This document shows, piece by piece, positions 1-12,697 of a DNA stretch of 64,000 nt (its first letter is position 1; each line of letters opens with the position of its first letter). The notes beneath the pieces are model-generated. The model searched no databases, had not been told where the DNA came from, and saw only the letters and a list, made by a program, of their open reading frames with translations. A program made the position numbers and the translations under genes. This stretch comes from Panorpa germanica (lineage: Eukaryota > Arthropoda > Insecta > Mecoptera > Panorpidae), in assembly GCA_963678705.1 (NCBI GenBank), contig CAVMBN010000142.1:1-64000 (forward strand), read 5' to 3'.

Positions 1-93
1 CTCACTTGTGTTGCAAAGCAATATTAACGTCCTTGTAAACCAATACGTAGGTCTTCCTTTTTGTAATAAGTCCAATCTGTCTTGCCGGAGCTT

Positions 94-107
94 ATGCATA
101 TATGCAT
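94..107. other. Perfect 14-bp palindrome ATGCATATATGCAT
   Basis: Self-complementary, present in most units at +86 from the anchor. It lies inside the C-terminal LINE piece, so it may be chance coding sequence. Units U4, U6, U7, U9 and U10 read ATGCATGTATGCAT and break it at one base. Confidence 0.7.
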
Positions 108-973
108 TCATCTCTTTGGCAATATATTTGGTATCGTCTCCAGACATTTATCCTACAGCCGCATTAACTTTAAATCCTCGAAATTTGTCGCATTAATTTT
201 AAATCATCAAAATTTGATTTTTTCAGTTCTAGCGTAATTTGTACTTGAGTAAGTGCATGAGTGATTTTTAAATCTAAAAAAATTGTCCCCAATATCACTT
301 GCACAACTTCTGTAGATACAGTTCTGCAACAACGCGTCATCGTCAATAACATAGTTCTTTGCATGGAAGATCTGGAAGATTGATCCTGTAATACCATGCC
401 GAAGCACAATACACAACTATTAGCATAAATGCCCCCTTGTATAGTGTCGGCATAGTTGCCTAATTTAAGCTTCATTCCGTCCTTGTGACACGCGCAAGGT
501 GTGTTACAAGTTTATCATTCGTTGTTACTGTATTTGTTTCGTAGCTTTGTTGCTTCAAGAAACTACAGATTTTATATATAGCAGGTCGAGAACGGCTTTC
601 TAGGGTTTCTATACTATTTGCACCGATAAGGATCACATTATCGTTGGCAAAACATATGTCTACACAACCTTTCGAGTGAGAAACACAGTTCTCGTCGAAT
701 ACCATGTTCCAGAGCTCAGGCCACATTACAGATCGCTGAGGACAACCTTTAGATAGTTGCCTTTTCATGGAACGGTAATCGGTTTGTAAAATAATGTTCG
801 ACAATGAAAATACTTCTCCATAGCGCAGTAGACGTACCTATAGGTTTTTTGCCGGTCTAATTCTTTGAAGGTCACTTTGCCACCGGACATCAACAAAGGC
901 ACACTGAATTTCTATAAATATTTCATATACATACTTGTACTTATGCCTACTTACTTACCATTTGTTTGTTACC

Positions 974-997
974 ATTGAATGTTCATGAACGATCAAT
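974..997. other. 24-bp imperfect dyad centred on GTTCATGAAC
   Basis: Perfect 10-bp palindrome GTTCATGAAC (981-990) flanked by ATTGA (974-978) and TCAAT (993-997), themselves complementary, with a 2-base mismatch on each side. It lies in the non-coding half and recurs in nearly all units; some (U3-U5) read GTTCATAAAC. Could bind a dimeric protein; function unknown. Confidence 0.7.
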
Positions 998-1353
998 CAC
1001 TATTTCCAAGAAAACCGCATATATTGTTCACTTAATCACTTATAACAATTAATACACTCTCATTATTATTTAAAACACGCATGTATATAAACTAATTCTT
1101 TTGTTTTAATATTATTTATAGTTAATGTTATTCGACTTACTTGATAGTGGGCGGCAACCTTTTGTCTTCCGTATATTTGTAGTGTTTATATGAGGTCTTC
1201 CTTATATATCTCTACAGATTTCTTGAATTTTAAACCACTTGATGTTTTAGCACTAACACTAACCTAATTATTATCACTTTTTTTGTCTATCGCACTTAAT
1301 AATGTCTTATATTAAACATCAAAGTTACAAATTTGAGGTTATGTTTATAAGAC

Positions 1354-1365
1354 CGCGTGTACGCG
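1354..1365. other. GC-rich dyad CGCGTGTACGCG
   Basis: CGCGT and ACGCG are inverted repeats around GT. This is the only strongly GC-rich, CpG-rich spot in the AT-rich non-coding half, and it is kept in almost every unit (exceptions include TACTCG in U10 and TACGAG in U16). Confidence 0.7.
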
Positions 1366-1462
1366 TAATGAAAAATTCGTTTTTAACACTGGTTTCTAAC
1401 TGTCAAACTTTTGTAAAAACACTTTGTTTAGGGTAAATTAACACAAATTTAAAACAAACTTA

Positions 1463-1487
1463 AATACTTTTTGTTTGAAAAAGTATT
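1463..1487. other. Hairpin AATACTTTTT/AAAAAGTATT
   Basis: Ten-bp perfect stem with a 5-nt loop (GTTTG) in U1. Most units have a C at the last stem base, leaving nine pairs. It recurs in every unit about 115 bp upstream of the next anchor. Confidence 0.7.
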
Positions 1488-1594
1488 CATATAATTTATT
1501 TAATTTTTTTCCATAGTTAATTTCTCACTTTTAATCACTTTTTTCACCTAAAGTAGCAGGAGCCGATCACACACATAGTAGATAAGAACCACTT

Positions 1595-3180
1595 GTGTTG
1601 CAAAGCATAATTACCGTCCTTGTAAACCAATACGTAAGTCTTCCTTTTTGTATTAAGTCCCATCTGTCTTGCCAGAGCTTATGCATATATGCATTCATTT
1701 CTTTGGCAATATATTTGGTATCGTCTCCAGACTTTTATCCTACAGCCGCATTAACTTTAAATCTTCGAAATTTGTCGCATTAATTTTAAATCATCAAAAT
1801 TTGATTTTTTCAGTTCTAGCGTAATTTGTACTTAAGTAAGTGCATGAGTGATTTTTAAATCTAAAGGAATTGTCTCCAATATTACTTGCACCACTTCTGT
1901 AGATACAGTTCTGCAACAACGCGTCATCGTCAATAACATAGTTCTTTGCATGGAAGATCTGGAAGATTGATCCTATAATATTATGCCGAAGCACAATACA
2001 CAACTATTAGCATAAATGCCCCCTTGTATAGTGTCGGCATAGTTGCCTAATTTAAGCTTCATTCCGTCCTTGTGACACGCGCAAGGTGTGTTACAAGTTT
2101 ATCATTCGTTGTTACTGTATTTGTTTCGTAGCTTTGTAGCTTCAAGAAACTACAGATGTTATATATAGCAGGTTGAGAACGGCTTTCTAGGGTTTCTGTA
2201 CTATTTGCACCGATAAGGATCACATTATCGTTGGCAAAACATATGTCTTCACAACCTTTCGAGTGAGAAACACAGTTCTCGTCGAATACCATGTTCCAGA
2301 GCTCAGGCCCCATTACAGATCGCTGAGGACAACCTTTAGATAGTTGCCTTTTCATGGAATGGTAATCGGTTTGTAAAATAATGTTCGACAATGAAAATAG
2401 TTCTCCATAGCGCAGTAGACGTACCTATAGGTTTTTGCCGGTCTAATTCTTTGAAGGTCACTTGGCCACCGGACATCAACAAAGACACACTGAATTTCTA
2501 TAAATATCTCATATACATACTTGTACTTATGCCTACTTACTTACTATTTGTTTGTTACCGTTGAATGTTCATGAACGATCAATCACTATTTCCAAGAAAA
2601 CCGCATATATTGTTCACTTAATCACTTATAACAATTAATACACTCTCATTATTATTTAAAACACGCATTTATATAAACTAATTTTTGTGTTTTAATATTA
2701 TTTATAGTTAATGTTATTCGACTTACTTGATAGTGGGCGGCAACATTTTGTCTTCCGTATATTTGTAGTGTTTATATGTGGTCTTCCTTATATATCTCTA
2801 CAGATTTCTTGAATTTTAAACCACTTGATGTTTTAGTACTAACACTAACTTAAATATTATCACTTTTTTTGTCTATCGCACTTATTAATGTCTTATATCA
2901 AACATCAAAGTTACAAATTTGAGGTTATGTTTATAAGACCGCGTGTACGCGTAATGAAAAATTCGTTTTTAACACTGGTTTCCAACTGTCAAACTTTTGT
3001 AAAAACACTTTGTTTAGGGTAAATTAACACAAATTTAAAACAAACTTAAATACTTTTCGTTTGAAAAAGTATTCATATAATTTATTTAATTTTTTTCCAT
3101 AAATAATTTCTCACTTTTAATCACTTTTTTCACCTAAAGTAGCAGGAGCCGATCACACACATAGTAGATAGGAACCACTT
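1595..3180. repeat. Array unit U2 (1586 bp)
   Basis: RT palm fragment at 2059-2391 (-). The first ~400 bp carry a rare marker set (GCATAATTACCG, ACGTAAGTC, CTTAAGTAAG, GTCTCCAATATTAC) found elsewhere in the window only in U24. Confidence 0.95.
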
Positions 3181-4766
3181 GTGTTGAAAAGCAATATTAC
3201 CGTCCTTGTAAACCAATACGTAGGTTTTCCTTTTTGTATTAAGTCCCATCTGTCTTGCCAGAGCTTATGCATATATGCATTCATCTCTTTGGCAATATAT
3301 TTGGTATCGTCTCCAGATTTTTATCCTACAGCCGCATTAACTTTAAATCCTCGAAATTTGTCGCATTAATTTTAAATCATCAAAATTTGATTTTTTCAGT
3401 TCTAGCGTAATTTGTACTTGAGTAAGTGCATGAGTGATTTTCAAATCTAAAGGAATTGTCTTCAATATCACTTGCACTACTTCTGTAAATACAGTTCTGC
3501 AACAACGAGTCATCGTCAATAACATAGTTCATTGCATGTAAGATCTGGAAGATTGATCCTGTAATACCATGCCGAAGCACAATACACAACTATTAGCATA
3601 AATGCCCCCTTGTATAGTGTCGGCATAGTTGCCGAGTTTAAGCTTCATTCCGTTCTTGTGACACGCGCAAGGTGTGTTACAAGTTTATCATTCGTTGTTA
3701 CTGTATTTGTTTCGTAGCTTTGTAGCTTCAAGAAACTACAGATTTTATAAATAGCAGGTCGAGAACGGCTTTCTAGGGTTTCTGTACTATTTGCACCGAT
3801 AAGGATCACATTATCGTTGGCAAAACATATGTCTACACAACCTTTCGAGTGAAAAACACAGTTCTCGTCGAATACCATGTTCCAGAGCTCAGGTCCCATT
3901 ACAGATCGCTTAGGACAACCTTTAGATAGTTGCCTTTTCATGGAACGGTAATCGGTTTGTAAAATAATGTTCGACAATAAAAATAGTTCTCCATAGCGCA
4001 GTAGACGTACCTATAGGTTTTTGCCGGTCTAATTCTTTGAAGGTCACTTGGCCACCGGACATCAACAAAGGCACACTGAATTTCTATAAATATCTCATAT
4101 ACATACTTGTACTTATGCCTACTTACTTACCATTTGTTTGTTACCATTGAATGTTCATAAACGATCAATCACTATTTCCAAGAAAACCGCATATATTGTT
4201 CACTTAATCACTTATAACAAATAATACACTCTCATTATTATTTAAAACACGCATTTATATAAACTAATTCTTGTGTTTTAATATAATTTATAGTTAATGT
4301 TATTCGACTTACTTGATAGTGGGCGGCAACCTTTTGTCTTCCGTATATTTGTAGTGTTTATATGAGGTCTTCCTTATATATCTCTACAGATTTCTTGAAT
4401 TTTAAACCACTTGATGTTTTAGCACTAACACTAACCTAATTATTATCACTTTTTTTGTCTATCGCACAAATTAATGTCTTATATCAAACATCAAAGTTAC
4501 AAATTTGAGGTTATGTTTATAAGACCGCGTGTACGCGTAATGAAAAATTCGTTTTTATCACTGGTTTTCAACTGTCAAACTTTTGTAAGAACACTTTGTT
4601 TAGGGTAAATTTACACAAATTTAAAACAAACTTAAATACTTTTTGTTTGAAAAAGTATTCATATAATTTATTTAATTTTTTTCCATAATTAATTTCTCAC
4701 TTTTAATCACTTTTTTCACCTAAAGTAGCAGGAGCCGATCACACACATAGTAGATAGGAACCACTT
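3181..4766. repeat. Array unit U3 (1586 bp)
   Basis: RT palm fragment at 3645-3977 (-) with CPKRSV in place of CPQRSV. Its second half carries ATAATTTATAG, GCACAAATTAATG and TTATCACTGGTTTTCAAC, markers shared with the second half of U8. Confidence 0.95.
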
Positions 4767-6353
4767 GTGTTGCAAAGCAATATTAACGTCCTTGTAAACC
4801 AATACGTAGGTCTTCCTTTTTGTATTAAGTCCCATCTGTCTTGCCAGAGCTTATGCATGTATGCATTCATCTCTTTGGCAATATATTTGGTATCGTCTCC
4901 AGACTTTTATCCTACAGCCGCATTAACTTTAAATCCTCGAAATTTGTCGCATTAATTTTAAATCATCAAAATTTGATTTTTTCAGTTCTAGCGTAATTTG
5001 TACTTGAGTAAGTGCATGAGTGATTTTTAAAACTTAAAGGAATTGTCCCCAATATCACTTGCACCACTTCTGTAAATACAGTTTTGCAACAACGCGTCAT
5101 CGTCAATAACATAGTTCTTTGCATGGAAGATCTGGAAGATTGATCCTGTAATACCATGCCGAAGCACAATACACAACTATTAGCATAAATGCCCAATTGT
5201 ATTGTGTCGGCATAGTTGCCTAATTTAAGCTTCATTCCGTCCTTGTGACACGCGCAAGGTGTGTTACAAGTTTATCATTCGTTGTTACTGTATTTGTTTC
5301 GTAGCTTTGTAGCTTCAAGAAACTACAGATTTTATATATAGCAGGTCGAGAACGGCTTTCTAGTTTTTCTGTACTATTTGCACCGATAAGGATCACATTA
5401 TCGTTGGCAAAACATATGTCTACACAACCTTTCGAGTGAGAAACACAGTTCTCGTCGAATACCATGTTCCAGAGCTCAGGCCCCATTACAGATCGCTGAG
5501 GACAACCTTTAGATAGTTACCTTTTCATGGAACGGTAATCGGTTTGTAAAATAATGTTCGACAATGAAAATAGTTCTCCATAGCGCAGTAGACGTACATA
5601 TAGGTTTTTGCCGGTCTAATTCTTTGAAGGTCACATGGCCACCGGACATAACCAAAGGCACACTGAATTTCTATAAATATCTCATATACATACTTGTACT
5701 TATGCCTACTTACTTACCATTTGTTTGTTACCATTGAATGTTCATAAACGATCAATCACTATTTTCAAGAAAACCGCATATATTGTTTACTTAATCACTT
5801 ATAACAAATAATACACTCTCATTATTATTTAAAACACGCATTTATATAAACTAATTCTTGTGTTTTAATATTATTTATAGTTATTGTTATTCGACTTACT
5901 TGATAGTGGGCGGCAACCTTTTGTGTTCCGTATATTTGTAGTGTTTATATGAGGTCTTCCTTATATATCTCTACAGATTTCTTGAATTTTAAACCACTTG
6001 ATGTTTTAGCACTAACACTAACCTAATTATTATCACTTTTTTTGTCTATCGCACTTATTAATGTCTTATATCAAACATCAAAGTTACAAATTTGAGGTTA
6101 TGTTTATAAGACCGCGTGTACGCGTAATGAAAAATTCGTTTTTAACACTGGTTTCCAACTGTCAAACTTTTGTAAGAACACTTTGTGTAGGGTAAATAAC
6201 CACAAATTTAAAACAAACTTAAATACTTTTCGTTTGAAAAAGTATTCATATCATTTATTTAATTTTTTTCTATAATTAATTTCTCACATTTTATCACTTT
6301 TTTCACCTAAAGTAGCAGGAGCCGATCACACACATAGTAGATAATAACCACTT
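4767..6353. repeat. Array unit U4 (1587 bp)
   Basis: The RT palm frame is open only at 5232-5486 (-), because a CAA to TAA change near 5520 puts a stop just before the GCPQ motif. The head (GTAAATACAGTTTTGC, TGCCCAATTGTATTG) is the same variant as in U9. Confidence 0.95.
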
Positions 6354-7940
6354 GTGTTGCAAAGCAATATTAACGTCCTTGTAAACCAATACGTAGGTCT
6401 TCCTTTTTGTATTAAGTCCCATCTGTCTTGCCAGAGCTAATGCATATATGCATTCATCTCTTTGGCAATATATTTGGTATCGTCTCCAGACTTTTATCCT
6501 ACAGCCGCATTAACTTTAAATCCTCGAAATTTTTCGCATTAATTTTAAATCATCAAAATTTGATTTTTTCAGTTCTAGCGTAATTTGTACTTGAGTAAGT
6601 GCATAAGTGATTTTTAAATCTTAAAGAATTGTCCCCAATATCACTTGCACCACTTCTGTAGATACAGTTCTGCAACAACGCGTCATCGTCAATAACATAG
6701 TTTTTTGCATGGAAGATCTGGAAGATTTATCCTGTAATACCATGCCGAAGCACAATACACAACTATTAGCATAAATGGCCCCTTGTATAGTGTCAGCATA
6801 GTTGCCGAGTTTAAGCTTCATTCCGTTCTTGTGACACGCGCAAGGTGTGTTACAAGTTTATCATTCGTTGTTACTGTATTTGTTTCGTAGCTTTGTAGCT
6901 TCAAGAAACTACAGATTTTATAAATAGCAGGTCGAGAACGGCTTTCTAGGGTTTCTGTACTATTTGCACCGATAAGGATCACATTATCGTTGGCAAAACA
7001 TATGTCTACACAACCTTTCGAGTGAGAAACACAGTTCTCGTCGAATACCATGTTCCAGAGCTCAGGCCCCATTACAGATCGCTTAGGACAACCTTTAGAT
7101 AGTTGCCTTTTCATGGAACGGTAATTGGTTTGTAAAATAATGTTCGACAATAAAAATAGTTCTTCATAGCGCAGTAGACGTACCTATAGGTTTTTGCCGG
7201 TTTAATTCTTTGAAGGTCACTTGGCCACCGGACATCAACAAAGGCACACTGAATTTCTATAAATATCTCATATACATACTTGTACTTATGCCTACTTACT
7301 TACCATTTGTTTGTTACCATTGAATGTTCATAAACGATCAATCACTATTTCCAAGAAAACCGCATATATTGTTCACTTAATCACTTATAACAATTAATAC
7401 ACTCTCATTATTATTTAAAACACGCATTTATATAAACTAATTCTTGTGTTTTAATATTATTTATAGTTAATGTTATTCGACTTACTTGATAGTGGGCGGC
7501 AACCTTTTGTTTTCCGTATATTTGTAGTGTTTATATGTGGTCTTCCTTATATATCTCTACAGATTTCTTGAATTTTAAACCACTTAATGTTTTAGCACTA
7601 ACACTAACCTAATTATTATTACTTTTTTTGTCTATCGCACTAATTAATGTCTTATATCAAACATCAAAGTTACAAATTTGAGGTTATGTTTATAAGACCG
7701 CGTGTACGCGTAATGAAAAATTCGTTTTTTTCACTGGTTTTCAACTGTCAAACTTTTGTAAGAACACTTTGTTTAGGGTAAATTTACACAAAATTTAAAA
7801 CAAACTTAAATACTTTTCGTTTGAATAAGTATTCATATAATTTATTTAATTTTTTTCCATAATTAATTTCTCACTTTTAATCACTTTTTTCACCTAAAGT
7901 AGCAGGAGCCGATCACACACATAGTAGATAGGAACCACTT
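6354..7940. repeat. Array unit U5 (1587 bp)
   Basis: RT palm fragment at 6818-7150 (-), post-RT fragment at 6621-6821 (-). GAGCTAATGC near 6439 breaks the 14-bp ATGCAT palindrome context seen in other units. Confidence 0.95.
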
Positions 7941-9526
7941 GTGTTGCAAAGCAATATTAACGTCATTGTAAACCAATACGTTGGTCTTCCTTTTTGTATT
8001 AAGTCCCATCTGTCTTGCTAGAGCTTATGCATGTATGCATTCATCTCTTTGGCAATATATTTGGTATCGACTCCAGACTTTTATCCTACAGCCGCATTAA
8101 CTTTAAATCCTCGAAATTTGTCGCATTAATTTTAAATCATCAAAATTTGATTTTTTCAGTTCTAGCGTAATTTGTACTTGAGTAAGTGCATGAGTGATTT
8201 TTAAATCTAAAGGAATTGTCCCCAATATCACTTGCACCACTTCTGTAGATACAGTTCTGCAACAACGCGTCATCGTCAATAACATAGTTCTTTGCATGAA
8301 AGATCTGGAAGATTGATCCTGTAATACTATGCCGAAGCACAATACACAACTATTAGCATAAATGCCCCCTTGTATAGTGTTGGCATAGTTGCCGAGTTTG
8401 AGCTTTATTCCGTCCTTGTGACACGCGCAAGGTGTGTTACAAGTTTATCATTTGTTGTTACTGTATTTGTTTCGTAGCATTGTAGCTTCAAGAAACTACA
8501 GATTTTATATATAGCAGGTCGAGAACGGCTTTCTAGGGTTTCTGTACTATTTGCACCGATAAGGATCACATTATCGTTGGCAAAACATATGTCTACACAA
8601 CCTTTTGACTGAGAAACACAGCTCATGTCGAATACCATGTTCCAGAGCTCAGGCCCCATTACAGATCGCTGAGGACAACCTTTAGATAGTTGCCTTTTCA
8701 TGGAACGGTAATCGGTTTGTAAAATAATGTTCGACAATGAAAATAGTTCTCCATAGCGCAGTAGACGTACCTATAGGTTTTTGCCGGTCTAATTCTTTGA
8801 AGGTCACTTGGCCACCGGACATCAACAAAGGCACACTGAATTTCTATAAATATCTCATATACATACTTGTACTTATGCCTACTTACTTACCATTTGTTTG
8901 TTACCATTGAATGTTCATGAACGATCAATCACTATTTCCAAGAAAACCGCATATATTGTTCACTTAATCACTTATAACAATTAATACACTCTCATTATTA
9001 TTTAAAACACGCATTTATATAAACTAATTTTTGTGTTTTAATATTATTTATAGTTAATGTTATTCGACTTACTTGATAGTGGGCAGCAACCTTTTGTCTT
9101 CCGTATATTTGTAGTGTTTATATAAGGTCTTCCTTATATATCTCTACAAATTTCTTGAATTTTAAACCACTTGATGTTTTAGCACTAACACTAACCTAAT
9201 TATTATCACTTTTTTTGTCTATCGCACTTATTAATGTCTTATATTAAACATCAAAGTTACAAATTTAAAGTTATGTTTATAAGACCGCGTGTACGCGTAA
9301 TGAAAAATTTGTTTTTAACACTGGTTTCCAACTGTCAAACTTTTGTAAAAACACTTTGTTTAGGGTAAATTAACACAAATTTAAAACAAACTTAAATACT
9401 TTTTGTTTGAAAAAGTATTCATATAATTTATATAATTTTTTTCCATAGTTAATTTCTCACTTTTAATCACTTTTTTCACCTAAAGTAGCAGGAGCCGATC
9501 ACACACATAGTAGATAGGAACCACTT
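7941..9526. repeat. Array unit U6 (1586 bp)
   Basis: RT palm fragment at 8405-8737 (-), with DMSCVSQ in place of DENCVSH. From about 8440 on, this unit is the source-like match for U9. Confidence 0.95.
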
Positions 9527-11112
9527 GTGTTGCAAAGCAATATTAACGTCATTGTAAACCAATACGTAGGTCTTCCTTTTTGTATTAAGTCCCATCTGTC
9601 TTGCCAGAGCTTATGCATGTATGCATTCATCTCTTTGGCAATATATTTGGTATCGACTCCAGACTTTTATCCTACAGCCGCATTAACTTTAAATCCTCGA
9701 AATTTGTCGCATTAATTTTAAATCATCAAAATTTGATTTTTTCAGTTCTAGCGTAATTTGTACTTGAATAAGTGCATGAGTGATTTTTAAAACTTAAAGG
9801 AATTGTCCGCAATATCACTTGCACCTCTTCTGTAGATACAGTTCTGCAACAACGCGTCATCGTCAATAACATAGTTCTTTGCATGGAAGATCTGGAAGAT
9901 TGATCCTGTAATACCATGCCGAAGCACAATACACAACTATTAGCATAAATGCCCCCTTGTATAGTGTCGGCATAGTTGCCGAGTTTAAGCTTCATTCCGT
10001 CCTTGTGACACGCGCAAGGTGTGTTTCAAGTTTATCATTCGTTGTTACTGTATTTGTTTCGTAGCTTTGAAGCTTCAAGAAACTACAGATTTTATATATA
10101 GCAGGTCGAGAACGGCTTTCTAGGGTTTCTGTACTATTTGCACCGATAAGGATCACATTATCGTTGGCAAAACATATGTCTACACAACCTTTTGAGTGAG
10201 AAACACAGTTCTCGTCAAATACCATGTTCCAGAGCTCAGGCCCCATTACAGATCGCTGAGGACAACCTTTAGATAGTTGCCTTTTCATGGAACGGTAATC
10301 GGTTTGTAAAATAATGTTTGTCAATGAAAATAGTTCTCCATAGCGCAGTAGACGTACCTATAGGTTTTTGCCGGTCTAATTCTTTGAAGGTCACTTGGCC
10401 ACCGCACATCAACAAAGGCACACTGAATTTCTATAAATATCTCATATACATACTTGTACTTATGCCTACTTACTTACCATTTGTTTGTTACCATTGAATG
10501 GTCATGAACGATCAATCACTATTTCCAAGAAAACCGCATATATTGTTCACTTAATCACTTATACAAATTAATACACTCTCATTATTATTTAAAACACGCA
10601 TTTTTATAAACTAATTCTTGTGTTTAATATTATTTATAGTTAATGTTATTCGACTTACTCTATAGTGGGCGGCAACCTTTTGTCTTCCGTATATTTGTAG
10701 TGTTTATATGAGGTCTTCCTTATATATCTCTACAGATTTCTTAAATTTTAAACCACTTGATGTTTTAGCACTAACACTAACCTAATTATTATCACTTTTT
10801 TTGTCTATCGCACTTATTAATGTCTTATATCAAACATCAAAATTACAAATTTGAGGTTATGTTTATAAGACCGCGTGTACGCGTAATGAAAAATTCGTTT
10901 TTAACACTGGTTTCCAACTGTCAAACTTTTGTAAAAACACTTTGTTTAGAGTAAATTAACACAAATTTAAAACAAACTTAAATACTTTTCCTTTGAAAAA
11001 GTATTCATATAATTTATTTAATTTTTTTCCATAATTAATTTCTCACTTTTAATCACTTTTTTCACCTAAAGTAGCAGGAGCCGATCACACACATAGTAGA
11101 TAGGAACCACTT
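9527..11112. repeat. Array unit U7 (1586 bp)
   Basis: RT palm fragment at 9992-10324 (-). Private markers TGCACCTCTTCTG, ACCGCACATC and GAATGGTCATG are shared only with U10, exactly 4758 bp away. Confidence 0.95.
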
Positions 11113-12697
11113 GTGTTGCAAAGCAATATTAACGTCCTTGTAAACCAATACGTAGGTCTTTCTTTTTGTATTAAGTCCCATCTGTCTTGCCAGAGCTTAT
11201 GCATATATGCATTCATCTCTTTGGCAATATATTTGGTATCGTCCCCAGACTTTTATCCTACAGCCGCATTAACTTTAAATAATCGAAATTTGTCGCATTA
11301 ATTTTAAATCATCAAAATTTGATTTTTTCAGTTCTAGCGTAATTTGTACTTGAATAAGTGCATGAGTGATTTAAAATCTAAAGGATTTGTCCCCAATATC
11401 ACTTGCACTACTTCTGTAGATACAGTTCTGCAACAACGCGTCATCGTCAATAACATAGTTCTTTGCATGGAAGATCTGGAAGATTAATCCTGTAATACCA
11501 TGCCGAAGCACAATACACAACTATTAGCATAAATGCCCCCTTGTATAGTGTCGGCATAGTTGCCGAGTTTAAGCTTCATTCCGTCCTTGTGACACGCGCA
11601 AGGTGTGTTACAAGTTTATCATTCGTTGTTACTGTATTTGTTTCGTAGCTTTGTAGCTTCAAGAAACTACAGATTTTATATATAGCAGGTCGAGAACGGC
11701 TTTCTAGGGTTTCTGTACTATTTGCACCGATAAGGATCACATTATCGTTGGCAAAACATATGTCTACACAACCTTTCGAGTGAGAAACACAGTTCTCGTC
11801 AAATACCATGTTCCAGAGCTCAGGCCCCATTACAGATCGCTGAGGACAACCTTTAGATAGTTGCCTTTTCATAAAACGGTAATCGGTTTGTAAAATAATG
11901 TTCGACAATGAAAATAGTTCTCCATAGCGCAGTAGACGTACCTATAGGTTTTTGTTGGTCTAATTCTTTAAAGGTTACTTGGCCACCGGACATCAACAAA
12001 GGCACACTGAATTTCTATAAATATCTCATATACATACTTGTACTTATGCCTACTTACTTACCATTTGTTTGTTACCATTGAATATTCATGAACGATCAAT
12101 CACTATTTCCAAGAAAACCGCATATATTGTTCACTTAATCACTTATAACAAATAATACACTCTCAATATTATTTAAAACACGCATTTATATAAACTAATT
12201 CTTGTGTTTTAATATAATTTATAGTTAATGTTATTCGGCTTACTTGATAGTGGGCGGCAACCTTTTGTCTTCCGTATATTTGTAGTGTTTATATGAGGTC
12301 TTCCTTATATATCTCTACAGATTTCTTGAATTTTAAACCACTTGATGTTTTAGCACTAACACTAACCTAATTATTATCACTTTTTTTGTCTATCGCACAA
12401 ATTAATGTCTTATATCAAACATCAAAGTTACAAATTTGAGGTTATGTTTATAAGACCGCGTGTACGCGTAATGAAAAATTCGTTTTTATCACTGGTTTTC
12501 AACTGTCAAACTTTTGTAAGAACACTTTGTTTAGGGTAAATTTACACAAATTTAAAACAAACTTAAATACTTTTCGTTTGAAAAAGTATTCATATAATTT
12601 ATTTAATTTTTTTCCATAATTAATTTCTCACTTTTAATCACTTTTTTCACCTAAAGTAGCAGGAGCTGATCACACACATAGTAGATAGGAACCACTT
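11113..12697. repeat. Array unit U8 (1585 bp)
   Basis: RT palm fragment at 11576-11908 (-). A one-base loss in GATTTAAAATC breaks the post-RT frame. GATTAATCCTG, TTGTTGGTC and AAAGGTTAC are shared with U11; the last third instead follows U3. Confidence 0.95.

Larger units (their letters stand above)
830..1566. other. Non-LINE half of the unit (shown for U1)
   Basis: About 740 bp with no open frame of note on either strand, very AT-rich, recurring in every unit. On the - strand it lies upstream of the RT remnant of its own unit and downstream of that of the next unit. It holds three inverted repeats, a CACTAACACTAACCTAA stretch (1251-1267), and two strong splice-donor look-alikes on the - strand (GTAAGTAAG at 958-950, GTAAGTCG at 1140-1133). 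It could be LINE 5' or 3' UTR or unrelated sequence caught in the founding repeat. I do not recognise it. Confidence 0.6.
8..1594. repeat. Array unit U1 (1587 bp)
   Basis: The RT palm fragment is at 472-804 on the - strand, with GPELWN altered to WPELWN. The post-RT fragment is open at 170-475 (-). A run of six T near 845 instead of five shifts the short open stretch upstream of the palm. The C-terminal piece has an altered LRQDRL in place of LWQDRW. Confidence 0.95.

Noticed and set aside
8-196. A + strand 62-codon open frame found in about two thirds of units
   Set aside because: It starts at GTG, lies antisense to the LINE C-terminal piece, and is broken in U5, U6, U14, U15, U17 and others. 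Its recurrence follows from the repeat itself.
207-416. A 69-codon - frame overlapping the post-RT fragment in most units
   Set aside because: It is the alternative frame of the RTVSTE segment and shows no family features. No independent gene is supported.
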